DNA of 64,000 nt from Prostheceraeus crozeri (Eukaryota > Platyhelminthes > Polycladida > Euryleptidae). A program made the translations under genes and the position numbers. Position 1 is the first letter of the stretch; each line of letters opens with the position of its first letter. The notes under the pieces are model-generated. The model did not search any database, had not been told where the DNA came from, and was given only the letters and a program-made list of their open reading frames with translations. The DNA lies in contig CAJQUW010005533.1 of NCBI GenBank assembly GCA_907163375.1, positions 397,001 to 461,000 of the forward strand, written 5' to 3'. Positions 19,836 to 27,691 of this stretch are shown here, one piece after another.

Positions 19836-20486
19836 ATGAGTTGGAAATTAGATTCCCTACAACGTATTGAAACGGATCATGATCGAAACGTCTATTTCAA
19901 AGATTCAACTGGAAATGTGAGAAGAGAGTTTGCTTTATCTTATCGTCATTTTCAATCTCTACATCATATCATGAAGGACTTGAAATACTTCTATATGAAA
20001 AGACATTCACGTATTGGAAATCGCATCTGGCTGCGCGTCAACAATCGGCGAATTCAGCTCTATCATTCCCAACTTCATACTAACTTCACATTTCATCAAG
20101 GTAGTTGGGAAAAGTATAAAAGGAAGGTACATCGCTCAATTTACTCATTCTTTCATCATGAAGCGCCATCGCTACACCATCGTCAACATTCTCCGTCGCT
20201 TCAGACTCTACACCAAAATCGATCTCACAACATTACACCAACAGCTTCCAAACAGCAAGTATTACCCGGGCCGTCCTCAAATGTTAGTGGTGAAGATGAG
20301 CAATTCACGGAATCTTCAACTCTTCCCAAATGGGACTGTACAGATTCTCGGCGCCCTTTCTCATTCATCGGCGCAGTCAATGCGCTTAGAGCTACAAAGA
20401 CTACTACGTCGGATATGGAAGAGGGAGAGGTGTGTGATGTCGAATCTGACTGTGGACAATATGGTGATCTCTACTCAATTGAGTGA
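19836..20486 (+). CDS. PC4-like coactivator-type protein, copy 2, with disordered tail
   Basis: 216 residues. Residues about 1-108 are a clear paralogue of the gene just upstream: DSLQRIETDHDRNVYFKD against DSLQYIRVDRDGNVHFKN, and SWEKYKRKVHRSI against NWEKYRRYIHRSI. Residues about 109-216 are Ser/Thr/Gln-rich then acidic (MEEGEVCDVESDC), probably unfolded. This tail overlaps the TBP-like frame from 20158 in another phase for about 330 bases. The folded protein of the overlap is the TBP-like one, so the tail may have arisen by overprinting. Starts at 19836 or at the near ATG in CATCATGAGTTGG. Confidence 0.55.
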   Translation: MSWKLDSLQRIETDHDRNVYFKDSTGNVRREFALSYRHFQSLHHIMKDLKYFYMKRHSRIGNRIWLRVNNRRIQLYHSQLHTNFTFHQGSWEKYKRKVHRSIYSFFHHEAPSLHHRQHSPSLQTLHQNRSHNITPTASKQQVLPGPSSNVSGEDEQFTESSTLPKWDCTDSRRPFSFIGAVNALRATKTTTSDMEEGEVCDVESDCGQYGDLYSIE

Positions 20487-20703
20487 CAGTCTATCATTTT
20501 TGAAGATTCGTACCAGCAGTTACAGTTTGTGTTATGAACCCGAACTTTTTCCTGCAGCTCTCATTAGTTGTTGGTTACCTGTGCATGTGGCAATCTTTCA
20601 TAATAGTAAAGTGATCATTACTGGACTAAAATCTCATGTACAAGCAAATGTGATCCTAGACTATCTCATTGAGTATGTACGTACCCAGCGGATTGTAAAA
20701 TAA
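20158..20703 (+). CDS. TATA-binding-protein-like protein encoded by the Polinton
   Basis: 181 residues from ATG 20158, the size of a TBP core. Repeat 1 (about 6-88) has YTIVNILRRFRLYTKIDL and NSKYYPGRP, matching TBP QNIVSTVNLGCKLDL and NAEYNPKRF, then LQLFPNGTVQILGALS for ALIFSSGKMVCTGAKS. Repeat 2 (about 95-175) has NLTVDNMVIS for FKIQNMVGS, YEPELFPAALI for YEPELFPGLI and VAIFHNSKVIITGLKS for LLIFVSGKVVLTGAKV. Of the four DNA-kinking phenylalanines of TBP, three are kept (F56, F131, F147) and the first is proline (P40). The gene follows two PC4-like genes and overlaps the tail of the second. It could be a promoter-recognition factor for the element's TATA boxes; recognition is by eye from memory of TBP. 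Confidence 0.85.
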   Translation: MKRHRYTIVNILRRFRLYTKIDLTTLHQQLPNSKYYPGRPQMLVVKMSNSRNLQLFPNGTVQILGALSHSSAQSMRLELQRLLRRIWKRERCVMSNLTVDNMVISTQLSDSLSFLKIRTSSYSLCYEPELFPAALISCWLPVHVAIFHNSKVIITGLKSHVQANVILDYLIEYVRTQRIVK

Positions 20704-20729
20704 AAAACAATTTTTCCAACATGATGTTT

Positions 20730-21194
20730 TTATTTCAAATCATGATAGAACTTACAAATCATTTTTTCATTAGAGGATGGATTACATGAAAAGTTTTGAA
20801 TAATAGATGCAAATCGAGATACATGTAAACGTTTTATTAAGATGAAGTACAGTACAAAAGCACCACACGTTGATGAAAGTGGATGTTGTAGTATGCGTTC
20901 ATTTCGCTGATATTGACGCGTATGTTTTCTCAACCACTGCTGTGTTGGTATATTTGGAGGTTGAGCAAGAGAGTCAAATAGTTCACCACGTCGGTCTTCT
21001 CCAATAAAGATCGCTTTCCAATGCTCACCGCCTAAATTCTGCGAATGAGTGTTTAGCACAATAAAGATGGGATAGTGATTTACTGCAGGTGGTAAGGTAT
21101 CGAGTGAATAGACATTATCGAAAGCTTTCAACGTCGCTTCGTCTGCATTACGCTGCACTTTAGTCTTAATATCGTCAGCAGTCAACCAACTCAT
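20730..21194 (-). CDS. Adenain-like cysteine protease
   Basis: 154 residues, the maturation protease of Polintons, related to adenovirus protease and Ulp1. Visible catalytic set: H58 in GGEHWKAI, D74 in GELFDSL, the Gln at 103 and C110 in SSTCGAF, with the Gln seven residues before Cys as in adenain. It would trim the capsid-associated basic proteins, whose GG sites are visible in the neighbours at 22474 and 24941. The stop of this frame and the start of the capsid gene lie within a few bases (they touch at 21194), so the two are probably on one transcript. Length is typical for the family. Confidence 0.88.
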   Translation of the reverse strand: MSWLTADDIKTKVQRNADEATLKAFDNVYSLDTLPPAVNHYPIFIVLNTHSQNLGGEHWKAIFIGEDRRGELFDSLAQPPNIPTQQWLRKHTRQYQRNERILQHPLSSTCGAFVLYFILIKRLHVSRFASIIQNFSCNPSSNEKMICKFYHDLK

Positions 21195-22471
21195 TAACGA
21201 TTATACTGAAGAATCACGTCACGATACTTTGTAATTTCAATGTTTGAATCGAAGACTGCATAAATTAATACATTGATCGTCTCAGCTAGTGTTCTTTTGA
21301 ACGTCAAATCCAAACGAATATTATGAGGCACGTTCGCTTGACGATAGGGTGCACTAATATCGCTGTCAGCAGTCAAATCAAATGCATAAATAGTATATCC
21401 ACTCTTAAACTCTTTCATAGTAAGTCCGTTGGTGTCATCCGTATTGTAAAAGCCAAAGACATCCATAAAATCAACATAACTGCGCATAAATTGATCCGAA
21501 GCAAAATCTGGTTTGTAGGGTGGACCAGGATGACTCACACCATTTACACGTAAAGCAATTTCACTTAACTGATTGTGTTTAAAATTGAAAGGATTCTTCT
21601 TTATATTACCATTAAATGCATCATTTTCAACCATTGCCACCATGAGGAGCTTCGGTGCTTCCGATGGAAAGAGGCCATCTTTCATGAAACTCTTTTGATC
21701 TTTCGGAATTGTAAAGGTGAGAAGCTTTGTATGCTGAACGGGGTAAATGGCATTTTGGCGGTTAAGACCTTCAGCATGCCCTCTAATGACACTTGGATTC
21801 GGTACTACTCGACGAATGTAAAGTGCAATATCTTCCACATGAATTCTAAAATTGTCAACTTTAGCAAATGCATTCAGCGCAAATTCAGGCTTATTCAATG
21901 TCAGCTTGAGTCGCATGCTGGTATTACAGAGTAAAAACTTTGACTGTCTAAAGAAGTCTAAATTCAGCGGACCATATAGCTGACATACTCTACTATCTTT
22001 AATCATAGCAGATCGCTTTACAAAGCCACTGTTTGTTTCAACATCAAATTTTCCTGCTTCATCTCTGTACCATCCCATGGCTTCCATATGACTTTTTTGT
22101 GCTGCTGGATGAAACTGTGATACATGATTGAAATATGATTTATAGGGATAATCGCTTTGACCACCTTCCACCTGCTGCTCTCCAATCGTTAGAGAAACAT
22201 CGCGAAGTAATGTAGTCAATGGTAAATTGTTCAGTCCAACTTTATGTGCATCGTCAATAGCAGTTCCATCTGCTTGCTGAATTCTAAACCTCAAATCAAG
22301 CATCGCATAACTCAAATCTATGTAGTCATCACTACCACCAGGAATAACAAATTCAATGGGGCCAGCATTCTCAGCTGTTCGAGGATGATAATCTACAATA
22401 CTTGAACTAAGAATATCTGTCTGTATGGCTTGTTGATCGAACAAACAAAAACCGGAAGTTTTACACTCCAT
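21194..22471 (-). CDS. Polinton major capsid protein (double jelly roll)
   Basis: 425 residues. The N-terminal signature IEFVIPGGSDDYIDLSYAML, followed by LDLRFRI, is characteristic of Polinton major capsid proteins, which fold as double jelly rolls and form trimeric hexon-like capsomers. Other supporting parts are LTTLLRDVSLTIGEQQVEGG and YPYKSYFN. It is whole in outline and shorter than some vertebrate relatives. It sits between the protease and a basic core-like protein, in the usual structural block. Alternative: a related minor jelly-roll protein, less likely given the length and signature. Confidence 0.85.
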   Translation of the reverse strand: MECKTSGFCLFDQQAIQTDILSSSIVDYHPRTAENAGPIEFVIPGGSDDYIDLSYAMLDLRFRIQQADGTAIDDAHKVGLNNLPLTTLLRDVSLTIGEQQVEGGQSDYPYKSYFNHVSQFHPAAQKSHMEAMGWYRDEAGKFDVETNSGFVKRSAMIKDSRVCQLYGPLNLDFFRQSKFLLCNTSMRLKLTLNKPEFALNAFAKVDNFRIHVEDIALYIRRVVPNPSVIRGHAEGLNRQNAIYPVQHTKLLTFTIPKDQKSFMKDGLFPSEAPKLLMVAMVENDAFNGNIKKNPFNFKHNQLSEIALRVNGVSHPGPPYKPDFASDQFMRSYVDFMDVFGFYNTDDTNGLTMKEFKSGYTIYAFDLTADSDISAPYRQANVPHNIRLDLTFKRTLAETINVLIYAVFDSNIEITKYRDVILQYNR

Positions 22472-22473
22472 GA

Positions 22474-22929
22474 TTAGAAGTTATAGCAGCGTCGTCGTTT
22501 AGCGCCTGATGAATGATTAGAGCCTCTGCGACGTTTGCGTGAATGCCTTTTGACTGAAGATCGCACCTTACCAGCTCCGCGATGTTTCCTCCTTCCTTTT
22601 TTCATTCGTTTAGGTGATTTCTTTCCTTGAGTAACACCAGCAATGGTCTGCTTCAATGTTTTTAAACCGCGTTCCTTCCCACGATTCAACAAACTGCTCT
22701 TAAAACTTCTACCTCTGGAAAGATCACTAGCAACATCACCAGCAAAGCCAACGGCATTACTTAAAACATTTCGTTTTAAAGATCTACCGACATTGGATAT
22801 GAGAGGTGCTACAACAGATTTCAGTGCACCAAGTATGCTACCTCCACGTTGGCGGCGAGCACCGATGTAAATTTGTCCTCCGCCACTTACGTAGGAGGGT
22901 CGTGAATAAAATGAGGCAGTTGGATTCAT
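22474..22929 (-). CDS. Basic core-like protein with Gly-Gly sites
   Basis: 151 residues, very rich in Arg and Lys toward the C-terminus (KKGRRKHRGAGKVRSSVKR), with RQRGGSILGALKSV and VSGGGQI near the N-terminus. The Gly-Gly context and hydrophobic helix followed by basic tail resemble adenovirus protein X/VI-type precursors that the protease trims. It starts two bases upstream of the capsid frame end region and probably shares its transcript. Likely DNA-binding or membrane-active virion component. Confidence 0.65.
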   Translation of the reverse strand: MNPTASFYSRPSYVSGGGQIYIGARRQRGGSILGALKSVVAPLISNVGRSLKRNVLSNAVGFAGDVASDLSRGRSFKSSLLNRGKERGLKTLKQTIAGVTQGKKSPKRMKKGRRKHRGAGKVRSSVKRHSRKRRRGSNHSSGAKRRRCYNF

Positions 22930-22970
22930 AGCTCAAACCCTAAACATTGTTAGTTACAACTTTGCATGAA

Positions 22971-24191
22971 TCACTGTCGATCACTTAGATGAAAGATGTC
23001 GGCACGACGCATCCAAGAGTTCATACTTGAAGGATAACCAGTCCATTTAACAAGACACCATTCTTCACCTTGCCGTTTTTTACATCGAATGATTTTCTCT
23101 ACCAAATATGTTTCACTTTCAGTGACTACCTCAATCTCATCGCGGTAAAAGCTACCCTCAATTTCTTCATTATCGTAATCTTTCAACTTGTAGGTGGTCG
23201 GAGAGTCTTTTTGATTAATCCTTGATACTGTAAATACCTCCTCTGTCCAATTCGGGAGGTACCCTTTAGCAAAAACACTTTTCACTTTTGAGATACGAAC
23301 TTTATCGCCAATTTTCACATCACTTTTCACATGAGTGCGTTTACGTTGGAATGATTCGCGCACTTTATCTACATTGTCAGCATTTACATCTACTGGTCTG
23401 AGTCCAATAGAACGATGGATAGAGTGATTGTAGGCATGGAGTGTATCTTGTAGAACCTTTGTCCAATTTTGTGTCAAGTTGGCAGTAAAATGTCGCCACA
23501 AGCGATTTTTTAATGTGCGATTAAAACGTTCAACGAGTGCAGCTTTAAAAGCGCTCTTTACACTAAACAACTCAATGTCATGCCTCTCAAATAATCTTGT
23601 CACATGCTGATTTTCAAACTCTTTTCCTTGATCACTCTGAATTCTTTTTGGAATGCGACCTTCTCGAAAAATTGTTTGGAATGCTTTTGCTACTCCTTTC
23701 CCTTCTTTAGTTTTTAAAGGTTGAGCCCACGCATAACGCGAGAAAATATCAATGACGGTTAAAATAAAATTATTGCCCGAGTTATGTTTTGAAATGGAGG
23801 CAACATCACACAAATCTGCTTGCCACTGTTCATCGATGTCATGAACAATATAATGGCGGGTGCGGTACTTCTTTTTCGCTTGTTTGTGGAGTGTATAGGT
23901 AGCCTGACCCTTTAACCATCGTTTCACTTGTGATTGTGGAAGACCACTCGCTTTTGATAATTTCTTGATAGATGCAAATCCTGCCGGATGTTTTACATCA
24001 TAATAGATTGACTTCAAACGTTCAGTCGATGACGACTGACTCTTTTTCCTCCTTCTCATCTTTTTGTTTTCTTCCCTTTCTACATTTACAACAACTGCAG
24101 CATTTAGCTTTAGCGGTTTTGCGATCATGTTCACATTGCTTAAGGGTTTCATTATGAGAGCTGGCGCAGCAAGTGCAAGTGACAACGACAT
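22971..24191 (-). CDS. Polinton integrase (DDE core plus chromodomain)
   Basis: 406 residues. Residues about 60-118 form the N-terminal zinc-like or helical segment, with KKLSKASGLPQSQVKRWL typical for Polinton integrases. The catalytic core follows: D126 in WQADLCD, D187 in QSDQGKEF, E221 in ALVERFNRTLK. A KSVFAKGYLPNW segment and a C-terminal chromodomain (about 358-400, YLVEKIIRCKK then WCLVKWTGY) follow. The chromodomain may guide insertion toward marked chromatin, by analogy with chromoviruses. The first 70 residues overlap a Cys-rich frame in another phase (24022-24237), so the true start could be a later Met such as MRRRKK. No break is apparent. Confidence 0.9.
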   Translation of the reverse strand: MSLSLALAAPALIMKPLSNVNMIAKPLKLNAAVVVNVEREENKKMRRRKKSQSSSTERLKSIYYDVKHPAGFASIKKLSKASGLPQSQVKRWLKGQATYTLHKQAKKKYRTRHYIVHDIDEQWQADLCDVASISKHNSGNNFILTVIDIFSRYAWAQPLKTKEGKGVAKAFQTIFREGRIPKRIQSDQGKEFENQHVTRLFERHDIELFSVKSAFKAALVERFNRTLKNRLWRHFTANLTQNWTKVLQDTLHAYNHSIHRSIGLRPVDVNADNVDKVRESFQRKRTHVKSDVKIGDKVRISKVKSVFAKGYLPNWTEEVFTVSRINQKDSPTTYKLKDYDNEEIEGSFYRDEIEVVTESETYLVEKIIRCKKRQGEEWCLVKWTGYPSSMNSWMRRADIFHLSDRQ

Positions 24192-24237
24192 TCACCTCTG
24201 GCGGCTCATTACATGGCAAGCAACACATCTGCTTCAT
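24022..24237 (-). CDS. Cys-rich small protein overlapping the integrase
   Basis: 71 residues with clustered cysteines (CCLPC, CTCC, CEHD, CCSCCKC) followed by a Lys/Glu-rich tail. The Cys pairs suggest zinc binding. It overlaps the N-terminal part of the integrase frame in another phase and lies just downstream of the ATPase region. It could be a real small gene or a by-product of a low-complexity N-terminus; the regular CxxC spacing favours a gene. Confidence 0.4.
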   Translation of the reverse strand: MKQMCCLPCNEPPEVNVVVTCTCCASSHNETLKQCEHDRKTAKAKCCSCCKCRKGRKQKDEKEEKESVVID

Positions 24238-24238
24238 A

Positions 24239-24957
24239 TTAATAGTCTGAGAACATGTATTTCCTAGGAGGAGCTGTTTTACGTTTTCCTTTTACCAGTT
24301 TTAGTGGCGATGTAGATCTACGTCGAGTTCTTCCTCTTGTTTGCTTAGTGAGTGTGGGAGGGGATGTAGCAGGTGACGTCTTAAACCAATTTGTTGGCAT
24401 TTTCATCGCCTGAGGCATTGGAGTAGTAGCCACTGTTGAATCAAGTTCTTTCAATGTCTCATTATTCAAAGCAAATTTTGGTACATTATGCTTTTTCAAT
24501 AGTTTAAGAAAGTATGACCAACCAGGTGGAACACAGCCCTGACGGCGCTTTCTACGTGTCGCATACTGAATCAAGTCTTCATAACGTGAAGCATCAATCA
24601 CTTTATTTTCATCTGTAATGATTTCTCCTCTATCATTTACATTGAGGTGGGGCTCAATACTATTGAAAAGAGATATGGCATGTGCGCGAGATCCACTGGA
24701 ATAATTCCTTCATGTCGAATAAAGTTGCGACTTTGCAATTCCTGAAACAGCGACGGTTGATAAATACCATAACACCAAATCACTCGATTGATAGGTTCCT
24801 TAAACAACTCCCTTCTTTTATCCAATAAATTCAGCGTGAAAACAGTTTTACCTGCATGAGATGGACCTGATACAGTCAGAACTTTATCACATTGAAGTCT
24901 GAAATCCATTTTATTACTTTGAAACTCAACATTTGCATAATTAACGCTTAGAGCCAA
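24239..24957 (-). CDS. Packaging ATPase region (FtsK/HerA type), looks broken
   Basis: Begins MALSVNYANVEFQSNK and has a clear Walker A loop, VSGPSHAGKT, in the position typical for Polinton genome-packaging ATPases. The C-terminal portion has YEDLIQYATRRKRRQGC and a basic tail. The whole is shorter than the family usually is and looks broken. It lies between the integrase and a basic core-like gene in the usual Polinton order. The protein would pump or load DNA into the capsid, by family analogy. Confidence 0.75.
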
Positions 24958-25297
24958 AGATATTTCCCAATAGGTTGCCCACGGCAGGAGCTATCATTGG
25001 AAGTATTGCTGAAAGGAAACCGCCCTTTTGTGTTAGAGTTTTCCTCTTTCTTTGAAGGGCGACTTTAGGATTGGAGATGAAACGCAATTTCGTAGCATAT
25101 CGCTTAAGTAACTTTCGTTGTTTTGGCGCTAATTTCTTCGTCCTCAACTTCCTCACATGAGAAATAATTTCACAAATGAATTTATCGTTAGCATGTCGTA
25201 TAGCATTGTATCGCTGATTTGCTTTCATTCGTCGGAGAGCTTGAATGGCTGAAGAAAACTTTTGACTTTTACGTTTCGCCATTTTACGTTTCGCCAT
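24941..25297 (-). CDS. Basic protein with membrane-active C-terminus
   Basis: 118 residues. The N-terminal 95 are strongly basic and helical (QALRRMKANQRYNAIRH). After KRKTLTQKGG comes a hydrophobic glycine-rich helix, FLSAILPMIAPAVGNLLGN, resembling the lytic peptide of adenovirus protein VI-type precursors; the KGG site is a likely cut for the protease. A duplicated MAKRK start appears at the N-terminus. It overlaps the ATPase start by a few codons, a compact arrangement consistent with one polycistron or nested promoters. Confidence 0.65.
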   Translation of the reverse strand: MAKRKMAKRKSQKFSSAIQALRRMKANQRYNAIRHANDKFICEIISHVRKLRTKKLAPKQRKLLKRYATKLRFISNPKVALQRKRKTLTQKGGFLSAILPMIAPAVGNLLGNIFGSKR

Positions 25298-25348
25298 TTT
25301 CCGTGTTAGTCTTTGCTAAAACCTATCTTTACCACATTTGCATAGGTA

Positions 25349-25678
25349 CTAACTATTGCGACATAAGTGACACTCGAAATGAGCAATATCACAGTGGTTA
25401 CATTGGCAAAGTTGAATGCAATTACGTATGAAACAGCGTTGACAAAAAGCATGCTTACATCTCTTGAAGATGCGCTTTTCATTTCCATCCTTTCGCTTAC
25501 ATACATCGCAACACATAGTTTCACCGTTACTGATGTCTATAGCAAGTCTTTTTGAAGATATGAATTTGCTAGCCTTTTCTAAATAATAGACGCATGTACA
25601 GAAGGAATATACTTCGAGAGTGAGCAGACATAGCTCGAAAACCAGTTGTGCCACAATCAAGTACCACTGCATTTTCAA
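25349..25678 (-). CDS. Membrane RING-like protein
   Basis: 109 residues. The N-terminal 35 (WYLIVAQLVFELCLLTLEVY) form a hydrophobic helix, followed from about residue 57 by a Cys/His cluster: CDVC, then RCKHAFCQRC, then CNHC and CHLC, close to RING C3HC4 spacing. RING proteins act as ubiquitin ligases, so this may target a host or viral protein at a membrane. A second RING-like frame lies at 26756-27004. Overlapping frames on both strands are shadows. Confidence 0.55.
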   Translation of the reverse strand: MKMQWYLIVAQLVFELCLLTLEVYSFCTCVYYLEKASKFISSKRLAIDISNGETMCCDVCKRKDGNEKRIFKRCKHAFCQRCFIRNCIQLCQCNHCDIAHFECHLCRNS

Positions 25679-25679
25679 T

Positions 25680-25854
25680 TTTTCTTTATGGAAAGTTGAA
25701 TGTGAATATCTGAAATCGCTTCAATCACTAGACTGCTACCATGATGGTTAAATGCGTTAAGACGTTCAGCAATTTTTATCATATGCCTTTTAAAAAATTC
25801 TTGGGGGTGATCTACCACTTCCATTGAGTAAGAAGCAAAATGGAAAGATCGACT
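25680..25854 (-). other. Short non-coding gap in the structural block
   Basis: No open frame of note. Probably a 5' or 3' untranslated region between the RING-like gene and the small frame at 25855. Confidence 0.4.
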
Positions 25855-26085
25855 TTACACCTCTTGCTTTCCAAAATGACTAAACTTAATTTTCGCAACT
25901 AATCGCGCCATGATAATGCTATCAGAGAATGTATTCATTAATTCTAGAAAAAGAGTGCTAGCATCATCGACCACTGCTTCGATGTCGGTCTCATCTTTAT
26001 GAAATTTTATCACATAATCTTGAACAGCTCCTTTTAAACTTTGCCTATGAAAACGTAATGTTCCGCAGTCGTTTGAGAAAGACAT
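25855..26085 (-). CDS. Small Polinton frame, 76 residues, unknown
   Basis: MSFSNDCGTLRFHRQSLKGAV and an acidic helical part (DETDIEAVVDDASTLFLELM) with a basic end. No domain recognised. It lies downstream of the exonuclease-like frame and overlaps another frame in a different phase. It may be independent or belong to that neighbour; I cannot tell. Confidence 0.35.
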   Translation of the reverse strand: MSFSNDCGTLRFHRQSLKGAVQDYVIKFHKDETDIEAVVDDASTLFLELMNTFSDSIIMARLVAKIKFSHFGKQEV

Positions 26086-26172
26086 GATCGCCCTTTATCT
26101 AACCCATCCATTGCATGAAAACAACAACTCTTCTCATAGTAACATTTATTGAATAACGGTAACAAGCATGCA

Positions 26173-26703
26173 TTATAAATCAATGGTTTGAAAGAGATAA
26201 AATAGATACAGCTGATAACTATCATACAGCGAGCAATGATAACCATACAGGACTTTGGCAGTGTTGAGGTAAGGAGGAAAGAAGCATTGGTTATGAACGT
26301 AGCTACTACAACGAACAGACAAAATAGGAACACACAAATCCTTAAAACGTTTCGTGACTTCATGATAATGTTGATTCACTCTACTATCCCAAGGTGGGAG
26401 CAAAATATCATCAATGATTAGATTGGGAAATACTTTCCTCTCCTTACCAGGATTATTACAAAAGATGCGTATAACATTGAAAGCAGCTAACCATCGTTTA
26501 AAGTCAATAAGAAGAGCACTTTCACAAGAAAAGCCATAGTCTTGCAAATATTTCAGATTAAGTCCATGAATGTGTTTTCTCGCCCATTGATCAACATTGG
26601 GATCGCAGTTGGCATGTTGATGATAGACACTAACAATCTGATATGTCCAATTGTTCATAGCAATAGCACTGAGCTCCTGTACAGGTTCACCCTCACAATC
26701 CAT
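26173..26703 (-). CDS. DEDDh-type exonuclease-like protein
   Basis: 176 residues, about the size of a DnaQ-type exonuclease. It opens with MDCEGEPVQELSAIAM, matching the D-x-E exonuclease I motif at the start of a strand. Near the C-terminus YHCSLYDSYQLYLFYL has H-x4-D, the pattern of the third motif of DEDDh enzymes. A middle motif could be in IRIFCNNPGKE, where the expected Asp is replaced by Asn. Such a protein could proofread, degrade host DNA or process RNA. The call rests on two motifs and length, so it is moderate. Confidence 0.45.
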   Translation of the reverse strand: MDCEGEPVQELSAIAMNNWTYQIVSVYHQHANCDPNVDQWARKHIHGLNLKYLQDYGFSCESALLIDFKRWLAAFNVIRIFCNNPGKERKVFPNLIIDDILLPPWDSRVNQHYHEVTKRFKDLCVPILSVRCSSYVHNQCFFPPYLNTAKVLYGYHCSLYDSYQLYLFYLFQTIDL

Positions 26704-26755
26704 AAAAATGATGATAGAAGCCTAAAACGGAAATTTACACATCTAAGGAAACGTT

Positions 26756-27004
26756 CTATAACATATTACAAAATGAAGAATTACATCGATGCTTTTCACG
26801 ACAAAATACACAAATGATATGATGGCAACGAAGAAGTAAAATGTATCTAATAAGACCACGTCTACGACACTCAAAGCACATAAGCGAATTGTCATAGGGT
26901 AGAGTTAGGAAAGGACTAGCAATTCTCCTTCTTTGATTTGCGTTTTGATGTAGCATTCTTCTCCGACTTGCGCTTCGTACCACTGCTGTTAAGGATTTGA
27001 TCAA
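26756..27004 (-). CDS. Second RING-like small protein
   Basis: 82 residues with CFECRRRG, then LLLRCHHIICVFCREKHRC and FC, which matches the first three RING pairs (C-x2-C, C-x-H-x2-C-x2-C) with a short end. The N-terminal 38 residues are basic. It overlaps the C-terminal end of the 204-residue frame (26916-27530) in another phase. Either this is an overlapping gene or the RING part begins at a Met after residue 38 (MCFEC), which would remove most of the overlap. Confidence 0.45.
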   Translation of the reverse strand: MIKSLTAVVRSASRRRMLHQNANQRRRIASPFLTLPYDNSLMCFECRRRGLIRYILLLRCHHIICVFCREKHRCNSSFCNML

Positions 27005-27691
27005 TTATGTCGTCCACGTTGGGTGGTTTCGGAATATAAAGGATGGATTCCATATGCATGGAGAGAGAGGCTATTTTATTATCCTTGTGTCGACCATAAT
27101 ATAGCCCATTCACTTTGAAAAGGATATCCCAAGTACCTTCTCCGAGCTCATCACATCTGATGGGTATTGAATGATCTCCATCCTTCTTATAGTAAGTACA
27201 CCAATGTGACACCGGTAGGCAAATGTGATTACCATCCCAAATCTTTCTATAGGGAGTATCCTTGTCATCTCTCGCCTTCCACTCTTGAGCAAGAGGAGTA
27301 GGAATGTCCATATTTAATGTCACGTACTCCTCAATAATATCAAGTTGGTGGCGAATGTACGGACTCACGGGGATCAGTATGTAGTCCCCATACTGATTGT
27401 GCATTATCTTGACATCCGTGGAAGGGAGCATTCCCGTTTGGAGTACTACGCTATGATCGCCATAACGCAAGACTTGTTTAAATTTACGCTGTAGCGGTGT
27501 AGGATTATGTACCTTGGTTGTTTCTTCCACTGGCCTCAGTTGTAGATGATCTGACCGTAGCGAACCTTGTAACGTTTGACCGCCATTTTGTCCTACTAGT
27601 GCAGCAGATGGAGTAGATGCCTGAAAATGAAAAAAGATTGTATTAAGTTTACGTTCAAGGGAGGAGAGGGAGGGAAGTAGCGACTTACCAT
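26916..27691 (-). CDS. Polinton protein with spliced ATG-only first exon, possible ssDNA-binding type
   Basis: The main frame (27530-26916, 204 residues) extends upstream in frame to an acceptor site at 27620/27621. A 68-bp GT-AG intron (27621-27688) separates this from an exon with ATG at 27689-27691 followed directly by GTAAGT. The body has YGDYILIPVSPYIRHQ, WKARDDKDTPYRKIW and WDILFKVNGLYYGRHK, beta-rich and OB-fold-like by eye, and a C-terminal KRKSEKNATSKRKSKK nuclear signal. A DNA-binding role in replication is plausible but unproven. The same ATG|GTAAGT, short intron, GCATC-ACT start is used by the polymerase gene, so both share a duplicated 5' module. Confidence 0.55.
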
